Shown here: one piece after another, positions 9,591 to 18,264 of the stretch
How positions within the stretch are numbered: position 1 is the first letter of the stretch
Layout: each line of letters begins with the position of its first letter
Origin: Pseudomonadota bacterium
GTDB taxonomy: Bacteria; Pseudomonadota; Gammaproteobacteria; Arenicellales; UBA868
DNA: 43,271 nucleotides
Reading direction: 5' to 3'
Assembly (NCBI GenBank): GCA_018672825.1
Contig: JABHUE010000160.1
Coordinates: 1 to 43,271, forward strand
The notes under the pieces: model-generated
Seen by the model: the letters and a program-made list of their open reading frames with translations, nothing else
What the model was told of the DNA's origin: nothing
The model's database searches: none
Position numbers and translations under genes: made by a program

Positions 9591-11019
9591 GACCCTTCTC
9601 CTGCGAGTACCATTGTCGGAGAAAAGACTTTCTCGACGGCGCTGGAAAATCACGGGTGTTCGTCCAACCCCGTCCAAACGGAATCCAGCGTAGCCCGCCT
9701 GAACCACGACTGACTCGATTCATTATCCAAAGTGGTATCGACATGACCGCCTGATAAAAGCGAGGCCGTCTCACCAACCAAGCCCATGCAGTTAATATCC
9801 AACGACTCGTTGCCGAGGTTAGCTTTCGCTCGTGTTGCTCGGTTCGATGCTTAAGCAGAAGGTCAGACAGTGGAATGCGTACAGGACAAACCTCCTTACA
9901 GCGCCCATTAAGCGTGCATGCATTTGGCAAATCCACCGCGCTGTCAAAGCCATTCAAAAGCGGGGTCAGCACAGAACCCATGGGGCCCGGATAAATCCAT
10001 CCATAAGCGTGCCCGCCGATTGCACCATAAACGGGACAATGATTGAGGCAAGCACCGCACCGGATGCAGCGCAGCATCGACTGATAATCACTGCCGAGCA
10101 TACCGGAACGACCGTTATCCAATAGGACGACGTGATAAGCCTCTGGCCCTTCACCATCCTCCGGCCGGCGTGGCCCCGAATAAATCGACGTGTAAGCTGA
10201 AAACTCTTGTCCCGTCGCGCTTCTTGCGAGCACTCGAAGTAAGACCGATAAATCCTCTAAAGAGGGAATAACCTTTTCAATTCCCGCAGTGACGATATGC
10301 ACCTTTGGCAGTGAGCTGGTGAGATCTCCATTGCCCTCGTTGGTCACAATCACGTTTGCGCCTGTTTCGGCCACCAAAAAATTCGCGCCCGTAATTCCAA
10401 CATCCGCAGACACAAATCGCTCCCTGAGTACACTCCTGGCCTCATTCACTAAGGCTTCGCGTTGAGTCACTCGATCAGTGTAACCAAGTGGGCTATGGTG
10501 CTCATGAAACAAATCCGTAATTTGCTCACGTGTCTTATGGACTGCTGGCGCGATAATATGACTGGGGGCTTCTCCCGCTAACTGAACAATGTACTCCCCT
10601 AGATCGGTTTCAACGACCTCCATCCCAACCGCTTCCAGAGCTGGATTAAGATACATCTCCTCAGAGACCATCGACTTGCCTTTTGTTACGGTACGAGCGC
10701 CTGACGCTTTACAAATCTCGGCGATGATACTGCAAGCCTCCTCAGCATCTCGGGCCCAATGCACATAGCCGCCATTCTCAATAACTTTTTCTTCATATAA
10801 CTCTAAATAAGTATCTAGATTGGAAAGCACATGATCCTTGATATCACGCGCAGCGTCCCTGATTTGATCAAATTCAGGCAATGCGTTTTTTGCTTCGAGC
10901 CTTTTGTCGACAAAGCCGCTTTTCGCTTTTGCCATCGCGCGCTGAAGATTAACGTCATTCAACGCCGTCCGAACACGGTCTTGAAACTCAACACGTTGGA
11001 TGGAGGATATCTCGCTCAT
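9583..11019 (-). CDS. lutB: Lactate utilization iron-sulfur protein B (LutB/LldF)
   Basis: A 478-residue protein with an N-terminal LUD domain (about residues 70-300, including 'GITGANFLVAETGANV' and 'GNGDLTSSLPKVHI') followed by a ferredoxin-like region. One cluster motif is Cys318-x2-Cys321-x2-Cys324-x3-Cys328-Pro; the second is Cys368-x5-Cys374-x3-Cys378-Pro. A C-terminal hydrophobic stretch follows ('WILTAWAWLVRRPRFYQAVMSIPLWIMN'). It passes electrons from L-lactate oxidation together with LutA and LutC. Both junctions overlap: four bases with lutA (ATGA at 11016-11019) and eight with lutC, so all three are translationally coupled. Confidence 0.93.
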   Translation of the reverse strand: MSEISSIQRVEFQDRVRTALNDVNLQRAMAKAKSGFVDKRLEAKNALPEFDQIRDAARDIKDHVLSNLDTYLELYEEKVIENGGYVHWARDAEEACSIIAEICKASGARTVTKGKSMVSEEMYLNPALEAVGMEVVETDLGEYIVQLAGEAPSHIIAPAVHKTREQITDLFHEHHSPLGYTDRVTQREALVNEARSVLRERFVSADVGITGANFLVAETGANVIVTNEGNGDLTSSLPKVHIVTAGIEKVIPSLEDLSVLLRVLARSATGQEFSAYTSIYSGPRRPEDGEGPEAYHVVLLDNGRSGMLGSDYQSMLRCIRCGACLNHCPVYGAIGGHAYGWIYPGPMGSVLTPLLNGFDSAVDLPNACTLNGRCKEVCPVRIPLSDLLLKHRTEQHERKLTSATSRWILTAWAWLVRRPRFYQAVMSIPLWIMNRVSRGSGGLRWIPFGRGWTNTRDFPAPSRKSFLRQWYSQEKGHE

Positions 11020-11801
11020 TGACTCTCCTCCGGATCTCCGATCGCTGGGCCATCCGTCATGCCTGCCAACACTTCTGCGATATGGAAAACCCTGGCCTTT
11101 TTATTATCCCGCCGAAGTCGACCGGCAATATTCAGCAAACAGCCAAGATCACCGCCAAGAACCATGTCCGCGTCACTATTACAGATTTCTGTACATTTAT
11201 CTGACACCAGATGAGTCGAGATATTCGAGTATTTCAAACTGAATAAGCCTCCAAATCCACAACACACATTGCTATCTTTAAGTTCTTTTAGCCTAAGTCC
11301 CTTCACCTGTTTCAAAAGTTCACGAGGCTGTTCATAAATCGATAACTCTCGAAGCCCTGTACATGAGTCATGATAGGTGTATACCCCATCAAGAGCCGCG
11401 TCAATTTCCTTTAATTCAACCTTCTCATAAAGGAATTTGGTCAATTCCCAGGTCTTATCAGCGAACTTCTGGGCTCGCCTTGCCCAGCGCATATCTTTAG
11501 AGAATAAGTTCGGATATTTGTTTTTCAGCGTATCTGCACAGGACCCTGAGGGCACAACCACATAGTCCACATCAGAGAATTCGGTAATGACCTGCTTAGC
11601 AATCTCTATTGAATTTGCGCGATCGCCACTATTGAGCGCAGGTTGGCCACAACAACTCTGTCCACGCGGCACTCGCACCTCACACTGCGCGTGTTCAAGC
11701 AAACTAACAGCCGCAAAAGCAACCTGGGGACGCATCAGATCTGCAAGACAGGTTACAAAAAGTCCGACAGTAATTGGCGAATTACTTTGATGTGTTTTCA
11801 T
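11016..11801 (-). CDS. lutA: Lactate utilization protein A (cysteine-rich CCG-domain protein)
   Basis: LutA/LldE carries two CCG cysteine-rich domains that bind a non-cubane iron-sulfur cluster, as in heterodisulfide-reductase-like proteins. The first is seen in 'GLFVTCLADLMRP...GQSCCGQPALNSGD' and the second in 'YHDSCTGLREL...SNVCCGFGGLFSLKY'. The frame is open back to 11831. I choose the ATG at 11801 (MKTHQSNSPITVGLFV) because LutA proteins normally start a few residues before the 'VGLFVTC' strand; this gives 261 residues. No strong Shine-Dalgarno is seen. First gene of the lut operon, divergent from an MFS transporter across a 127-base gap. Confidence 0.92.
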   Translation of the reverse strand: MKTHQSNSPITVGLFVTCLADLMRPQVAFAAVSLLEHAQCEVRVPRGQSCCGQPALNSGDRANSIEIAKQVITEFSDVDYVVVPSGSCADTLKNKYPNLFSKDMRWARRAQKFADKTWELTKFLYEKVELKEIDAALDGVYTYHDSCTGLRELSIYEQPRELLKQVKGLRLKELKDSNVCCGFGGLFSLKYSNISTHLVSDKCTEICNSDADMVLGGDLGCLLNIAGRLRRDNKKARVFHIAEVLAGMTDGPAIGDPEESQ

Positions 11802-11873
11802 AAGGATTAAAATAATGCTTCTAATCCCCACTGTATCATTGGATCTTCAAATTCACTATAGTTCACTTTGTTC

Positions 11874-11883
11874 AAACCGGTTT
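11874..11883. promoter_or_regulatory. 10-bp palindrome AAACCGGTTT between lutA and the MFS gene
   Basis: A perfect palindrome sits in the 127-base divergent intergenic region, 45 bases before the MFS start and 73 bases before lutA. Its position suits an operator shared by both units. No lut regulator gene (LldR or LutR) is present in the window, so the binding protein is unknown. Confidence 0.3.
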
Positions 11884-11928
11884 AGTGATTTAAAAACCCA
11901 ATTTGTAACACCTTAATGGACTGACCAA

Positions 11929-13146
11929 TTGATTCGCCAATCATTAAAAAGATTAAGGGACCGTCCGGAGATTCTACTTTTTCTTATGGCGGGCGCCGTC
12001 CCCTTAAGTTTTGCGACCTGGCAAGCGCTTTTAAACAATTTTGCGATCGAAAGAGCTGCCTTCAGTGGCGCAGAAATTGGAATATTACAAAGCTTGAGAG
12101 AAGTGCCCGGTTTTCTTGCCTTCGCCGTTGTTTTCCTTCTTTATGTTCTAAGAGAGCAGCACATCGCACTCGTTTCCCTGACGCTTCTAGGCATTGGTAC
12201 CGCGGTCACCGGCTTTTTCCCTAGCGTACTCGGACTCTATCTGACTACCGTCTTTATGTCCGTTGGCTACCACTACTATGAAACGATTCAAACTTCTTTA
12301 TCGCTACAGTGGGTTGATAAGCAAAATGCGCCTGAGGTACTGGGACGGATCATTGCGGTTGGCGCTTTTACGTCGATATTGACCTTCGGTGCCATTTGGC
12401 TGGCCTTCGATTTTGCCCAACTCGATTTTGTAATCGTTTACCTGATCGCCGGAGGTGCCACACTGGGAATCGTCATAGTTTGTTCGCTCTTCTTCCCAAC
12501 CTTCCCAACCAGGGTCAAGCAGGTTCGACACATGGTGCTTCGTAAGCGGTATTGGCTCTACTACGGACTCATTTTTCTTTCAGGCGCCCGCAGACAAATC
12601 TTTATCGTTTTTGCCGGATTTTTAATGGTTGAGAAATTTGGCTACAGTGTTGCGGCAATCTCTACACTTTTCCTCATAAACGCAACCCTGAATATGCTTT
12701 TCGCTGCGCGAATCGGACGGTTAATCAGTGTTGTTGGGGAAAGAGCCGCACTAATCTTTGAGTACGTTGGGCTCATTGGTGTATTTATCGCGTACGCTTT
12801 CGTGGAAAACTCTCAAATTGCCGCAGGGTTATACATTGTTGACCACTTCTTTTTTGCGTTAGCAATTGCCATCAAGACCTACTTCCAAAAAATCGCTGAT
12901 CCGGCCGACATTGCCTCAAGCGCCGGTGTGTCGTTTACCATCAATCACATTGCTGCAGTTGTGCTGCCGGCCATTCTTGGAGTGCTGTGGCTTAATTCAC
13001 CATCTTTAGTTTTTCTGATCGGCGCAGGGCTTGCTGGATTATCCTTGTTTTTATCACTAAACATCCCCAAGCAGCCGGCGCCCGGGAATGAAGTTAATTT
13101 TGGGCGTTGGGGCGATCTGGTCGAGCCCGCTCAATCAAAATCATGA
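11929..13146 (+). CDS. Major facilitator superfamily transporter
   Basis: A 405-residue membrane protein with about twelve hydrophobic segments in two halves separated by a basic loop around 'FPTRVKQVRHMVLRKRYW'. The overall pattern fits MFS, but I cannot assign a substrate. The start appears to be TTG at 11929: an in-frame TAA lies five codons upstream and no ATG precedes the first helix ('LLFLMAGAVPLSFATW'). It is divergent from lutABC, so uptake of lactate or another hydroxy acid is a reasonable guess from context only. It converges with the DUF2797 gene across a 140-base gap in which I see no clear terminator. Confidence 0.8.
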   Translation: MIRQSLKRLRDRPEILLFLMAGAVPLSFATWQALLNNFAIERAAFSGAEIGILQSLREVPGFLAFAVVFLLYVLREQHIALVSLTLLGIGTAVTGFFPSVLGLYLTTVFMSVGYHYYETIQTSLSLQWVDKQNAPEVLGRIIAVGAFTSILTFGAIWLAFDFAQLDFVIVYLIAGGATLGIVIVCSLFFPTFPTRVKQVRHMVLRKRYWLYYGLIFLSGARRQIFIVFAGFLMVEKFGYSVAAISTLFLINATLNMLFAARIGRLISVVGERAALIFEYVGLIGVFIAYAFVENSQIAAGLYIVDHFFFALAIAIKTYFQKIADPADIASSAGVSFTINHIAAVVLPAILGVLWLNSPSLVFLIGAGLAGLSLFLSLNIPKQPAPGNEVNFGRWGDLVEPAQSKS

Positions 13147-13286
13147 GTGATCACGATCCCATCGTTAGCGTTAGAAAAGTAGCCCGCTTTTAGTTTGGCT
13201 TAGGTATCTCTTAAAAATAACTGAGAATAAGTCGGTGATTGCTAATAACAAGTAATTTAATCATTTCTATCATTAGCGCTATCGAT

Positions 13287-14111
13287 CTAAAACGTTATCT
13301 CCATTTCGTACCCCGCATATTTTCGAACGTTAAATACTTTTCCATCTATCATCAAATACTGACCTTTGATTCCAAAAAACTTGCCAGCGATCTTGGGATC
13401 CTTATCAAAATTATGTGACTTCACCTTCTCAGGATATTCATGAACGGGATATCTAATATTGCAGACCGTATCCAGCATCGAGGGAACTGCAAATGCCTGA
13501 TCTTTTATTTGAACGGGTGCATCAACCATTTCTTCAAGTTGACTCATCAGTGTCGCGCGCATAGAGACAAGGTCAACAGAATCAGGATCACCTTTCAGCA
13601 TTTTCCGCCAATCGGTCCGGTCAGAAATGAAGGACCGCAAAGCATGCTCAATCAATCCTGTGGTACGACGGTCCACGACCTCGAACATTGGAAGCGCCTC
13701 AATTGCCCCCTGATCAATCCATCTCGTAGGCACCTGACTTGCTCGAGTGATGCCCACTTTTAAGCCCGACGAGTTTGCAAGATAAACGATATGCGGTGCA
13801 AAGCAATTTTGTTTACCCCATTCTGGCTCTCGACAAGTTCCCTCATGAAAATGGCACAATTCAGGCTTGATGATGCACTGATCGCAGGAGGCAAGGCGCT
13901 TGAAGCAGGGATAACAGTGTCCTTGATTGAAGCTCTTCTTGGTTTGTCGGCCGCACGCGACGCACGAAATGACACCTGCGAAAGAAAAAGCGATTTCTTT
14001 GCCGATTAAGGGGTTTAGCTCAAGCATTTGATCACCAACCGGTAGTCGATAACTGACCGTGTCAAGGAGATCAGTCTTCATCTTTCTGATTGGACCCTCT
14101 AGTACAGGCAT
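13287..14111 (-). CDS. DUF2797 family protein
   Basis: A 274-residue soluble protein of a family common in Gammaproteobacteria and without established function. Eight cysteines form two likely zinc sites: Cys50/Cys53/Cys66/Cys69 (in 'CVACG' and 'CYPCF') and Cys76/Cys79/Cys86/Cys93 (in 'CDQCI', 'CHFHEGTC'). They are followed by the very conserved 'REPEWG', 'VYLANSSGLKVGITRASQVP' and 'TRWIDQGA'. The 'VYLANSS-GLKVGIT' strand resembles the start of GIY-YIG-type nuclease or tRNA-modification domains, so a nucleic-acid role is possible but unproven. Length and start agree with the family. It follows the Crp-like gene on the same strand after 77 bases. Confidence 0.85.
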   Translation of the reverse strand: MPVLEGPIRKMKTDLLDTVSYRLPVGDQMLELNPLIGKEIAFSFAGVISCVACGRQTKKSFNQGHCYPCFKRLASCDQCIIKPELCHFHEGTCREPEWGKQNCFAPHIVYLANSSGLKVGITRASQVPTRWIDQGAIEALPMFEVVDRRTTGLIEHALRSFISDRTDWRKMLKGDPDSVDLVSMRATLMSQLEEMVDAPVQIKDQAFAVPSMLDTVCNIRYPVHEYPEKVKSHNFDKDPKIAGKFFGIKGQYLMIDGKVFNVRKYAGYEMEITF

Positions 14112-14188
14112 GGTTTTATCTTCTTATAAATATAGTAAGTGGTATCGCGTTGCTGATATTTAGTGTTGCTTTAGGTCAACCTCAGAAA

Positions 14189-14848
14189 CTAATAATCCGC
14201 TGGCAATTTTTTTACGATAATCCAATGTCGTCCCTCGACTCGAATATATCCGCCCCTCAACAGGTCACTCATCATTCGACTCACCATTTCTCTAGAACAC
14301 CCAATCATGTCCGCCATCAATTGATGCGTCATACGCTTTTTAACAACCCAATGCTCATCCTGTAATTCAGCCTCTTCATAGAGTTTCGCGGACATCCGTC
14401 GATACGCACTGCGAAGCGCTAGACCGTGCGCGGCATCTGTCAGTCTTCGGACCCGATGGGCGAGCGAAACTAGCATCGACATTGAAAAAGCTGAATGTTG
14501 TTCAAGCAACTTTCGAAAAGTCGAGCCATTAATAACCAGCAGCTTTGTTTTTTCAACGGCAACTACGGAAGCGGATCGCACATCCAGATCAATTACCGAG
14601 ATTTCTCCAAAAATTGCGCCCGGTCCTTCGCGAGACAACACCATTTCCTTCCCCGACGCTTCGGATCGAAACACCCGAACTTCCCCACTAAGCATTACAT
14701 AAAGCAAATCATTATTTGAGTCCTGCTGAACAACAATCTCACCGCGCTGAACCTCAGCAACTCGTGCTGTCTCAGCCAGCGCCTGAATATCATCGTCGTT
14801 CAGGGCGGAAAACATCGGCGCATTTCGTAACGCTGCGATCTTGTCCAT
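14189..14848 (-). CDS. Crp/Fnr-family transcriptional regulator
   Basis: A 219-residue regulator with an N-terminal cyclic-nucleotide-binding beta-roll (about residues 10-125) and a C-terminal winged helix (helix-turn-helix about 173-195, 'HQLMADMIGCSREMVSRMMS'). The phosphate-binding cassette 'FGEISVIDLDVRSASV' keeps the Gly-Glu (81-82) and Arg-Ser-Ala (91-93) positions seen in cAMP-binding Crp. The N-terminal cysteine cluster of Fnr is missing; the only cysteine is Cys184. It is therefore a Crp-type rather than an oxygen-sensing Fnr-type protein, though not obviously the orthologue of E. coli Crp. AGGA precedes the ATG. It lies 64 bases after the corrinoid-reactivase gene on the same strand and may be read with that cluster. 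Confidence 0.88.
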   Translation of the reverse strand: MDKIAALRNAPMFSALNDDDIQALAETARVAEVQRGEIVVQQDSNNDLLYVMLSGEVRVFRSEASGKEMVLSREGPGAIFGEISVIDLDVRSASVVAVEKTKLLVINGSTFRKLLEQHSAFSMSMLVSLAHRVRRLTDAAHGLALRSAYRRMSAKLYEEAELQDEHWVVKKRMTHQLMADMIGCSREMVSRMMSDLLRGGYIRVEGRHWIIVKKLPADY

Positions 14849-14912
14849 AGGAGTCTTTCCTACTAGTTAGAGGTAGTCAGTCAAATCAACTCTAGAGTGC
14901 CCGCTGATAGCA

Positions 14913-16916
14913 TTAACGGCGTCTTCGACGGCGCCCGGTTGACGGCACCGACTCCTTTGATTCGGACCGAGCAGGCCATGACACGACTTTGGAAAGCTCG
15001 GGATAACTCGCCGTTTTGTGAGGAATCGCCATTGCCTCGATAAAATGCTCTTGAAACCGACTCTCAACCGCAGTCTCAATCTTTTCAATGCGTCGAACCT
15101 CTTTCTCGATCTCAAGTCGCGCGTTTGAATCGACTAACGCAATATGCGCACCGCTTCCCGCTGCATTACCTGCTGACGTGACATTCTCAATCGCGCAATC
15201 AGGGATCAAACCCAGTACCATTGCATATTTAACATCAATATGCGAACCAAAAGCACCAGCGAGACGAATGCGATCAATCTTATCCACGTTAAGCTTGTCC
15301 ATCAGCAGTCGAACACCCGCATAAAGGGCTGCTTTCGCAAGCTGAATTGCGCGAACGTCATTTTGAGTGATCGTGATTGTCACGGAGCCAGCGTGCAAAA
15401 CATACGAGAATGTACGGCCATCCTCAACAATTCGATCAGAACGATTAATCAATCCCCCATCGATAACACCATCGGTGTTAATAACGCAAGACAGATACAT
15501 CTCCGCTAATACCTCGATAATTCCGGATCCACATATGCCAGTGATCGCGCCAGCGCCCAACTGACTTTCAAAACTCGGATCATTGGACCATAGATCGCAA
15601 CCAATAACCTTAAAGCGAGGCTCGAGAGTTTCAGGGTTAATCCTGACCCGCTCAATTGCCCCGGGTGCCGCACGTTGTCCTGAACTGATTTGCGCGCCTT
15701 CGAATGCAGGGCCCGTCGGACTGCTGGCTGACAGTAATCGATCTCGGTTTCCAAGCACAATCTCCGCGTTTGTGCCTACATCTACAAGCAATGACATCTC
15801 CTCTCGAAGATACGGGGCTTCCGATAGCACAACAGCTGCACAATCTGCGCCCACGTGACCGGCAATACATGGCAACACGTAGCAGCGAGCCCCCGGGTTC
15901 AACTCGAGGCCAACCTCTCTAGCAGTCATTGTGACCGCGCCATCGGTTGCGAGTGCAAACGGAGCACCGCCCAACTCAAGGGGAGAGATACCCAGGAACA
16001 AATGATGCATGATGGGATTTCCAACAAACGCGCAATCAAGGATATCGTTAGCTAACTCATTTGCCTCCTCGCAAACTTCATCAACCAGCCCAGCAACCGC
16101 TTCACGAACTGCCGCGCACATCTCATCCTCGCTGCCGGGCTGCATCATCACGTAAGAGCCTCGGCTCATGAGATCCTCCCCAAACCGAATCTGAGGATTC
16201 ATACGGCCCGCAGAAGCAAGAGCTTCTCCGCTGGTGAGATCAACAAGATGAGCCGCAATGGTCGTCGATCCAATATCCACTGCAAGTCCAAGTAAGCGCT
16301 GATGAAGACCGGCCCAGACGGCGATGATCTCTTTATCCTGATAGACCGCGACAGTAACCTGCCAATCTCCCTTTCGCATTATGGGCTGCAACACTTTAAG
16401 CACATGGCCATCGCACGTCAGATCGGTCAGCCCCCACTCGAACTCGAGCTCTTCAAATAGTCGATGTAAATCGGAGACCGGCTCATGCATGCTCGGCTCA
16501 GAAACCTCAACAACATACAAACGAACAAGTGGATTGACTGCCAAATCATGCACTTCAGTTCGTTTTCTGACGACCTGTCGGTGGACCTGACTTTCAGGTG
16601 GAACGTCGATAACCGCGTCGCCGATCAACCGAGCCGAACACCCCAGCCTTCGTCCTTTCTTTAAACCCTCGGCCTGATCGAATGAAATCTCGTTTGCACC
16701 GAAATCAGAAAGATTTTCAGATCGGGATTCAATGCCGTGTTTCGGGAAAGACCCTTCGCTCAAAGTCACCTGACAGCGTCCACAAATCGCCCTTCCACCA
16801 CATACAGAATCTAGATCGACACCCAAATCGCGTGCGGCTTGAAGAACAGTGGTGCCCGATGGCACTCGCCCTCTGCGTCCAGAGGGCGTAAATACAACCA
16901 TCACGTCATCTTTCAT
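14913..16916 (-). CDS. Corrinoid-reactivating Fe-S/ASKHA protein (RACo/RamA-like, DUF4445)
   Basis: A 667-residue reductive activator of corrinoid proteins. The N-terminus is a plant-type [2Fe-2S] ferredoxin domain with Cys39, Cys45, Cys48 and Cys93 ('CGGRAICGRCQV' and 'RRLGCSA'). The rest is a long ASKHA ATPase region with 'GLAVDIGSTTIAAHLVDL' (about residue 210), 'LLVDVGTNAEIVLGN' and 'SGIIEVLAEMY'. Such proteins use ATP to return inactive cob(II)alamin to cob(I)alamin. The C-terminus ends in six arginines. The start overlaps the GFA-protein stop (ATGA, 16913-16916), so it is translationally coupled to the methyl-transfer genes upstream. Family function is confident; the partner is most likely the corrinoid protein at 20888-21589. 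Confidence 0.9.
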   Translation of the reverse strand: MKDDVMVVFTPSGRRGRVPSGTTVLQAARDLGVDLDSVCGGRAICGRCQVTLSEGSFPKHGIESRSENLSDFGANEISFDQAEGLKKGRRLGCSARLIGDAVIDVPPESQVHRQVVRKRTEVHDLAVNPLVRLYVVEVSEPSMHEPVSDLHRLFEELEFEWGLTDLTCDGHVLKVLQPIMRKGDWQVTVAVYQDKEIIAVWAGLHQRLLGLAVDIGSTTIAAHLVDLTSGEALASAGRMNPQIRFGEDLMSRGSYVMMQPGSEDEMCAAVREAVAGLVDEVCEEANELANDILDCAFVGNPIMHHLFLGISPLELGGAPFALATDGAVTMTAREVGLELNPGARCYVLPCIAGHVGADCAAVVLSEAPYLREEMSLLVDVGTNAEIVLGNRDRLLSASSPTGPAFEGAQISSGQRAAPGAIERVRINPETLEPRFKVIGCDLWSNDPSFESQLGAGAITGICGSGIIEVLAEMYLSCVINTDGVIDGGLINRSDRIVEDGRTFSYVLHAGSVTITITQNDVRAIQLAKAALYAGVRLLMDKLNVDKIDRIRLAGAFGSHIDVKYAMVLGLIPDCAIENVTSAGNAAGSGAHIALVDSNARLEIEKEVRRIEKIETAVESRFQEHFIEAMAIPHKTASYPELSKVVSWPARSESKESVPSTGRRRRRR

Positions 16917-17347
16917 GTATTTTCACTTCCCTGAGGGCCTGCACGGCCTGCCGATGTTGTTTCAAAAACACCCTCACCGACATCAACCTGGTAATAATCG
17001 GAAGCATCATCGCAAAAAATGTGCCCCCCAAAAATAAGGTTGGTGGGCTTCTCAAGAACTCCCGCGGAGACCGAAAGCGTATCTTTGCCACTGTGGCTCC
17101 AGAAGAGGCTGGACCCGCAGTTACTGCAGAAACCTCGCTTAGCCTCCTTGGAGGACTGGAACCAGCTCAAACCGTCATCCGACTGGAAGGTGAACGCGTC
17201 ACGAGGAGCCGCTGTGGCCGCCCAAAAATGCCCGCTTGATTTACGGCACTGACCGCAATGACAAGCTAAAACATTCCTTAGCGATCCCCGAATCGTGAAA
17301 CGAACGGCGCCACACAAACAAGCACCCATGGTTTCCAGCTCAGCCAT
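16913..17347 (-). CDS. GFA-family zinc protein
   Basis: A 144-residue protein of the glutathione-dependent formaldehyde-activating (GFA/CENP-V) family. Zinc-binding cysteines are visible in 'GACLCGAVRF', 'CHCGQCRKSSGHFW' and 'GFCSNCGSSLFW'. The family is named for accelerating S-hydroxymethylglutathione formation, but many members have unknown substrates and the original activity has been questioned. The frame is open to 17389. I choose the ATG at 17347, which overlaps the methyltransferase stop in an ATGGCTGA arrangement; the later ATG at 17329 is an alternative. It also overlaps the reactivase start by four bases. This double coupling inside a one-carbon operon suggests a role with formaldehyde or a thiol adduct. 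Confidence 0.85.
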   Translation of the reverse strand: MAELETMGACLCGAVRFTIRGSLRNVLACHCGQCRKSSGHFWAATAAPRDAFTFQSDDGLSWFQSSKEAKRGFCSNCGSSLFWSHSGKDTLSVSAGVLEKPTNLIFGGHIFCDDASDYYQVDVGEGVFETTSAGRAGPQGSENT

Positions 17348-18251
17348 TTCGAGCCCGACGTCGACTCCCACGCCTGCTATCTCTTGCACTCACCTGTCCG
17401 TCAGCTGGCGCCTCTCTAAACCGCGCGATCCAGCGAAGACAGTCCGGATCATGACCCATCATGACATCTGCACCCATCACGGCCTGCATCACCTCGACAT
17501 GCAATGGACTGGTTATGGCTGAAGTCATTCCGGCTCCAATTGCCATTGTCAAAAAGGCGGCATTTAATCCATTTCGATTAGGTAAGCCAAAACTCACATT
17601 TGAAGCGCCACAGGTGCTATTCACTTTTAATTCGTCTCGAAGGCGAGTCAGGATATGCATCACCTGCCTGCCGGCATCATTGAGGGCGCCAATGGGCATC
17701 ACTAAGGGATCAACGACAATGTCAGAGGCCGGAATTCCATGATCCGCGGCTCTTTCAACAATTCGCTTTGCAACCTCAAACCTGACATTCGGGTCCTCAG
17801 AGATCCCCGTTTCATCGTTAGAAATAGCAACTACGGCAGCGCCATACTTCTTAACCAATGGCAATACCTGCTCCAGACGCTCCTCCTCTCCAGTCACCGA
17901 GTTAACGAGTGCCTTCCCTTGATAGACTTCCAGGCCCGACTCAAGTGCGGCAACAATTGAAGAATCGATTGACAGCGGTACATCTGTTAGGGACTGCACT
18001 AGTTTCACACAGTCCGCAAGAATGGCAGGTTCGTCAGCAAGTGGAATGCCGGCGTTGACATCCAGCATATTTGCTCCAGCGGCTACCTGCGCCAAAGCAT
18101 CCGCCTGGACACGACTGTAATCGCCGGCTTTCATTTCATCCGCCAGGATTTTCCTACCGGTCGGATTGATTCTTTCGCCGATAACACAGAACGGCTCATC
18201 AAAACCAATTCGAACCTCTTTAGTTGCTGAACTTACGACGGTAACTGTCAC
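17340..18251 (-). CDS. Methyltetrahydrofolate:corrinoid methyltransferase (pterin-binding, MtgA/AcsE-like)
   Basis: A 303-residue pterin-binding TIM-barrel protein. The family marks are 'FCVIGERINPTGRKILADEM' at the N-terminus, 'ANMLDVNAGIP', 'LSIDSS' and 'GASNVSFGLPNRNGLNAAFL', as in AcsE, MtgA and the folate domain of MetH. It would move the methyl group between methyl-THF and the cobalt of a corrinoid protein. Dihydropteroate synthase is related but lacks the 'ERINPTG' opening. The C-terminus is unusually arginine-rich (seven of the last fifteen residues). It follows metF after 13 bases and overlaps the GFA gene by eight. The direction of transfer cannot be told from sequence. Confidence 0.9.
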   Translation of the reverse strand: MTVTVVSSATKEVRIGFDEPFCVIGERINPTGRKILADEMKAGDYSRVQADALAQVAAGANMLDVNAGIPLADEPAILADCVKLVQSLTDVPLSIDSSIVAALESGLEVYQGKALVNSVTGEEERLEQVLPLVKKYGAAVVAISNDETGISEDPNVRFEVAKRIVERAADHGIPASDIVVDPLVMPIGALNDAGRQVMHILTRLRDELKVNSTCGASNVSFGLPNRNGLNAAFLTMAIGAGMTSAITSPLHVEVMQAVMGADVMMGHDPDCLRWIARFREAPADGQVSARDSRRGSRRRARNG

Positions 18252-18264
18252 TCACTGATCCTCA

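Noticed and set aside
9591-9707. Longer N-terminus for LutC
   Set aside because: The extra 39 residues overlap the lutB coding region, have no homology to LutC and are preceded by no ribosome binding site.
16913-17019. Pair of short frames around the reactivase start
   Set aside because: They are alternative-frame readings of the GFA gene end. The ATGA overlap explains the junction.
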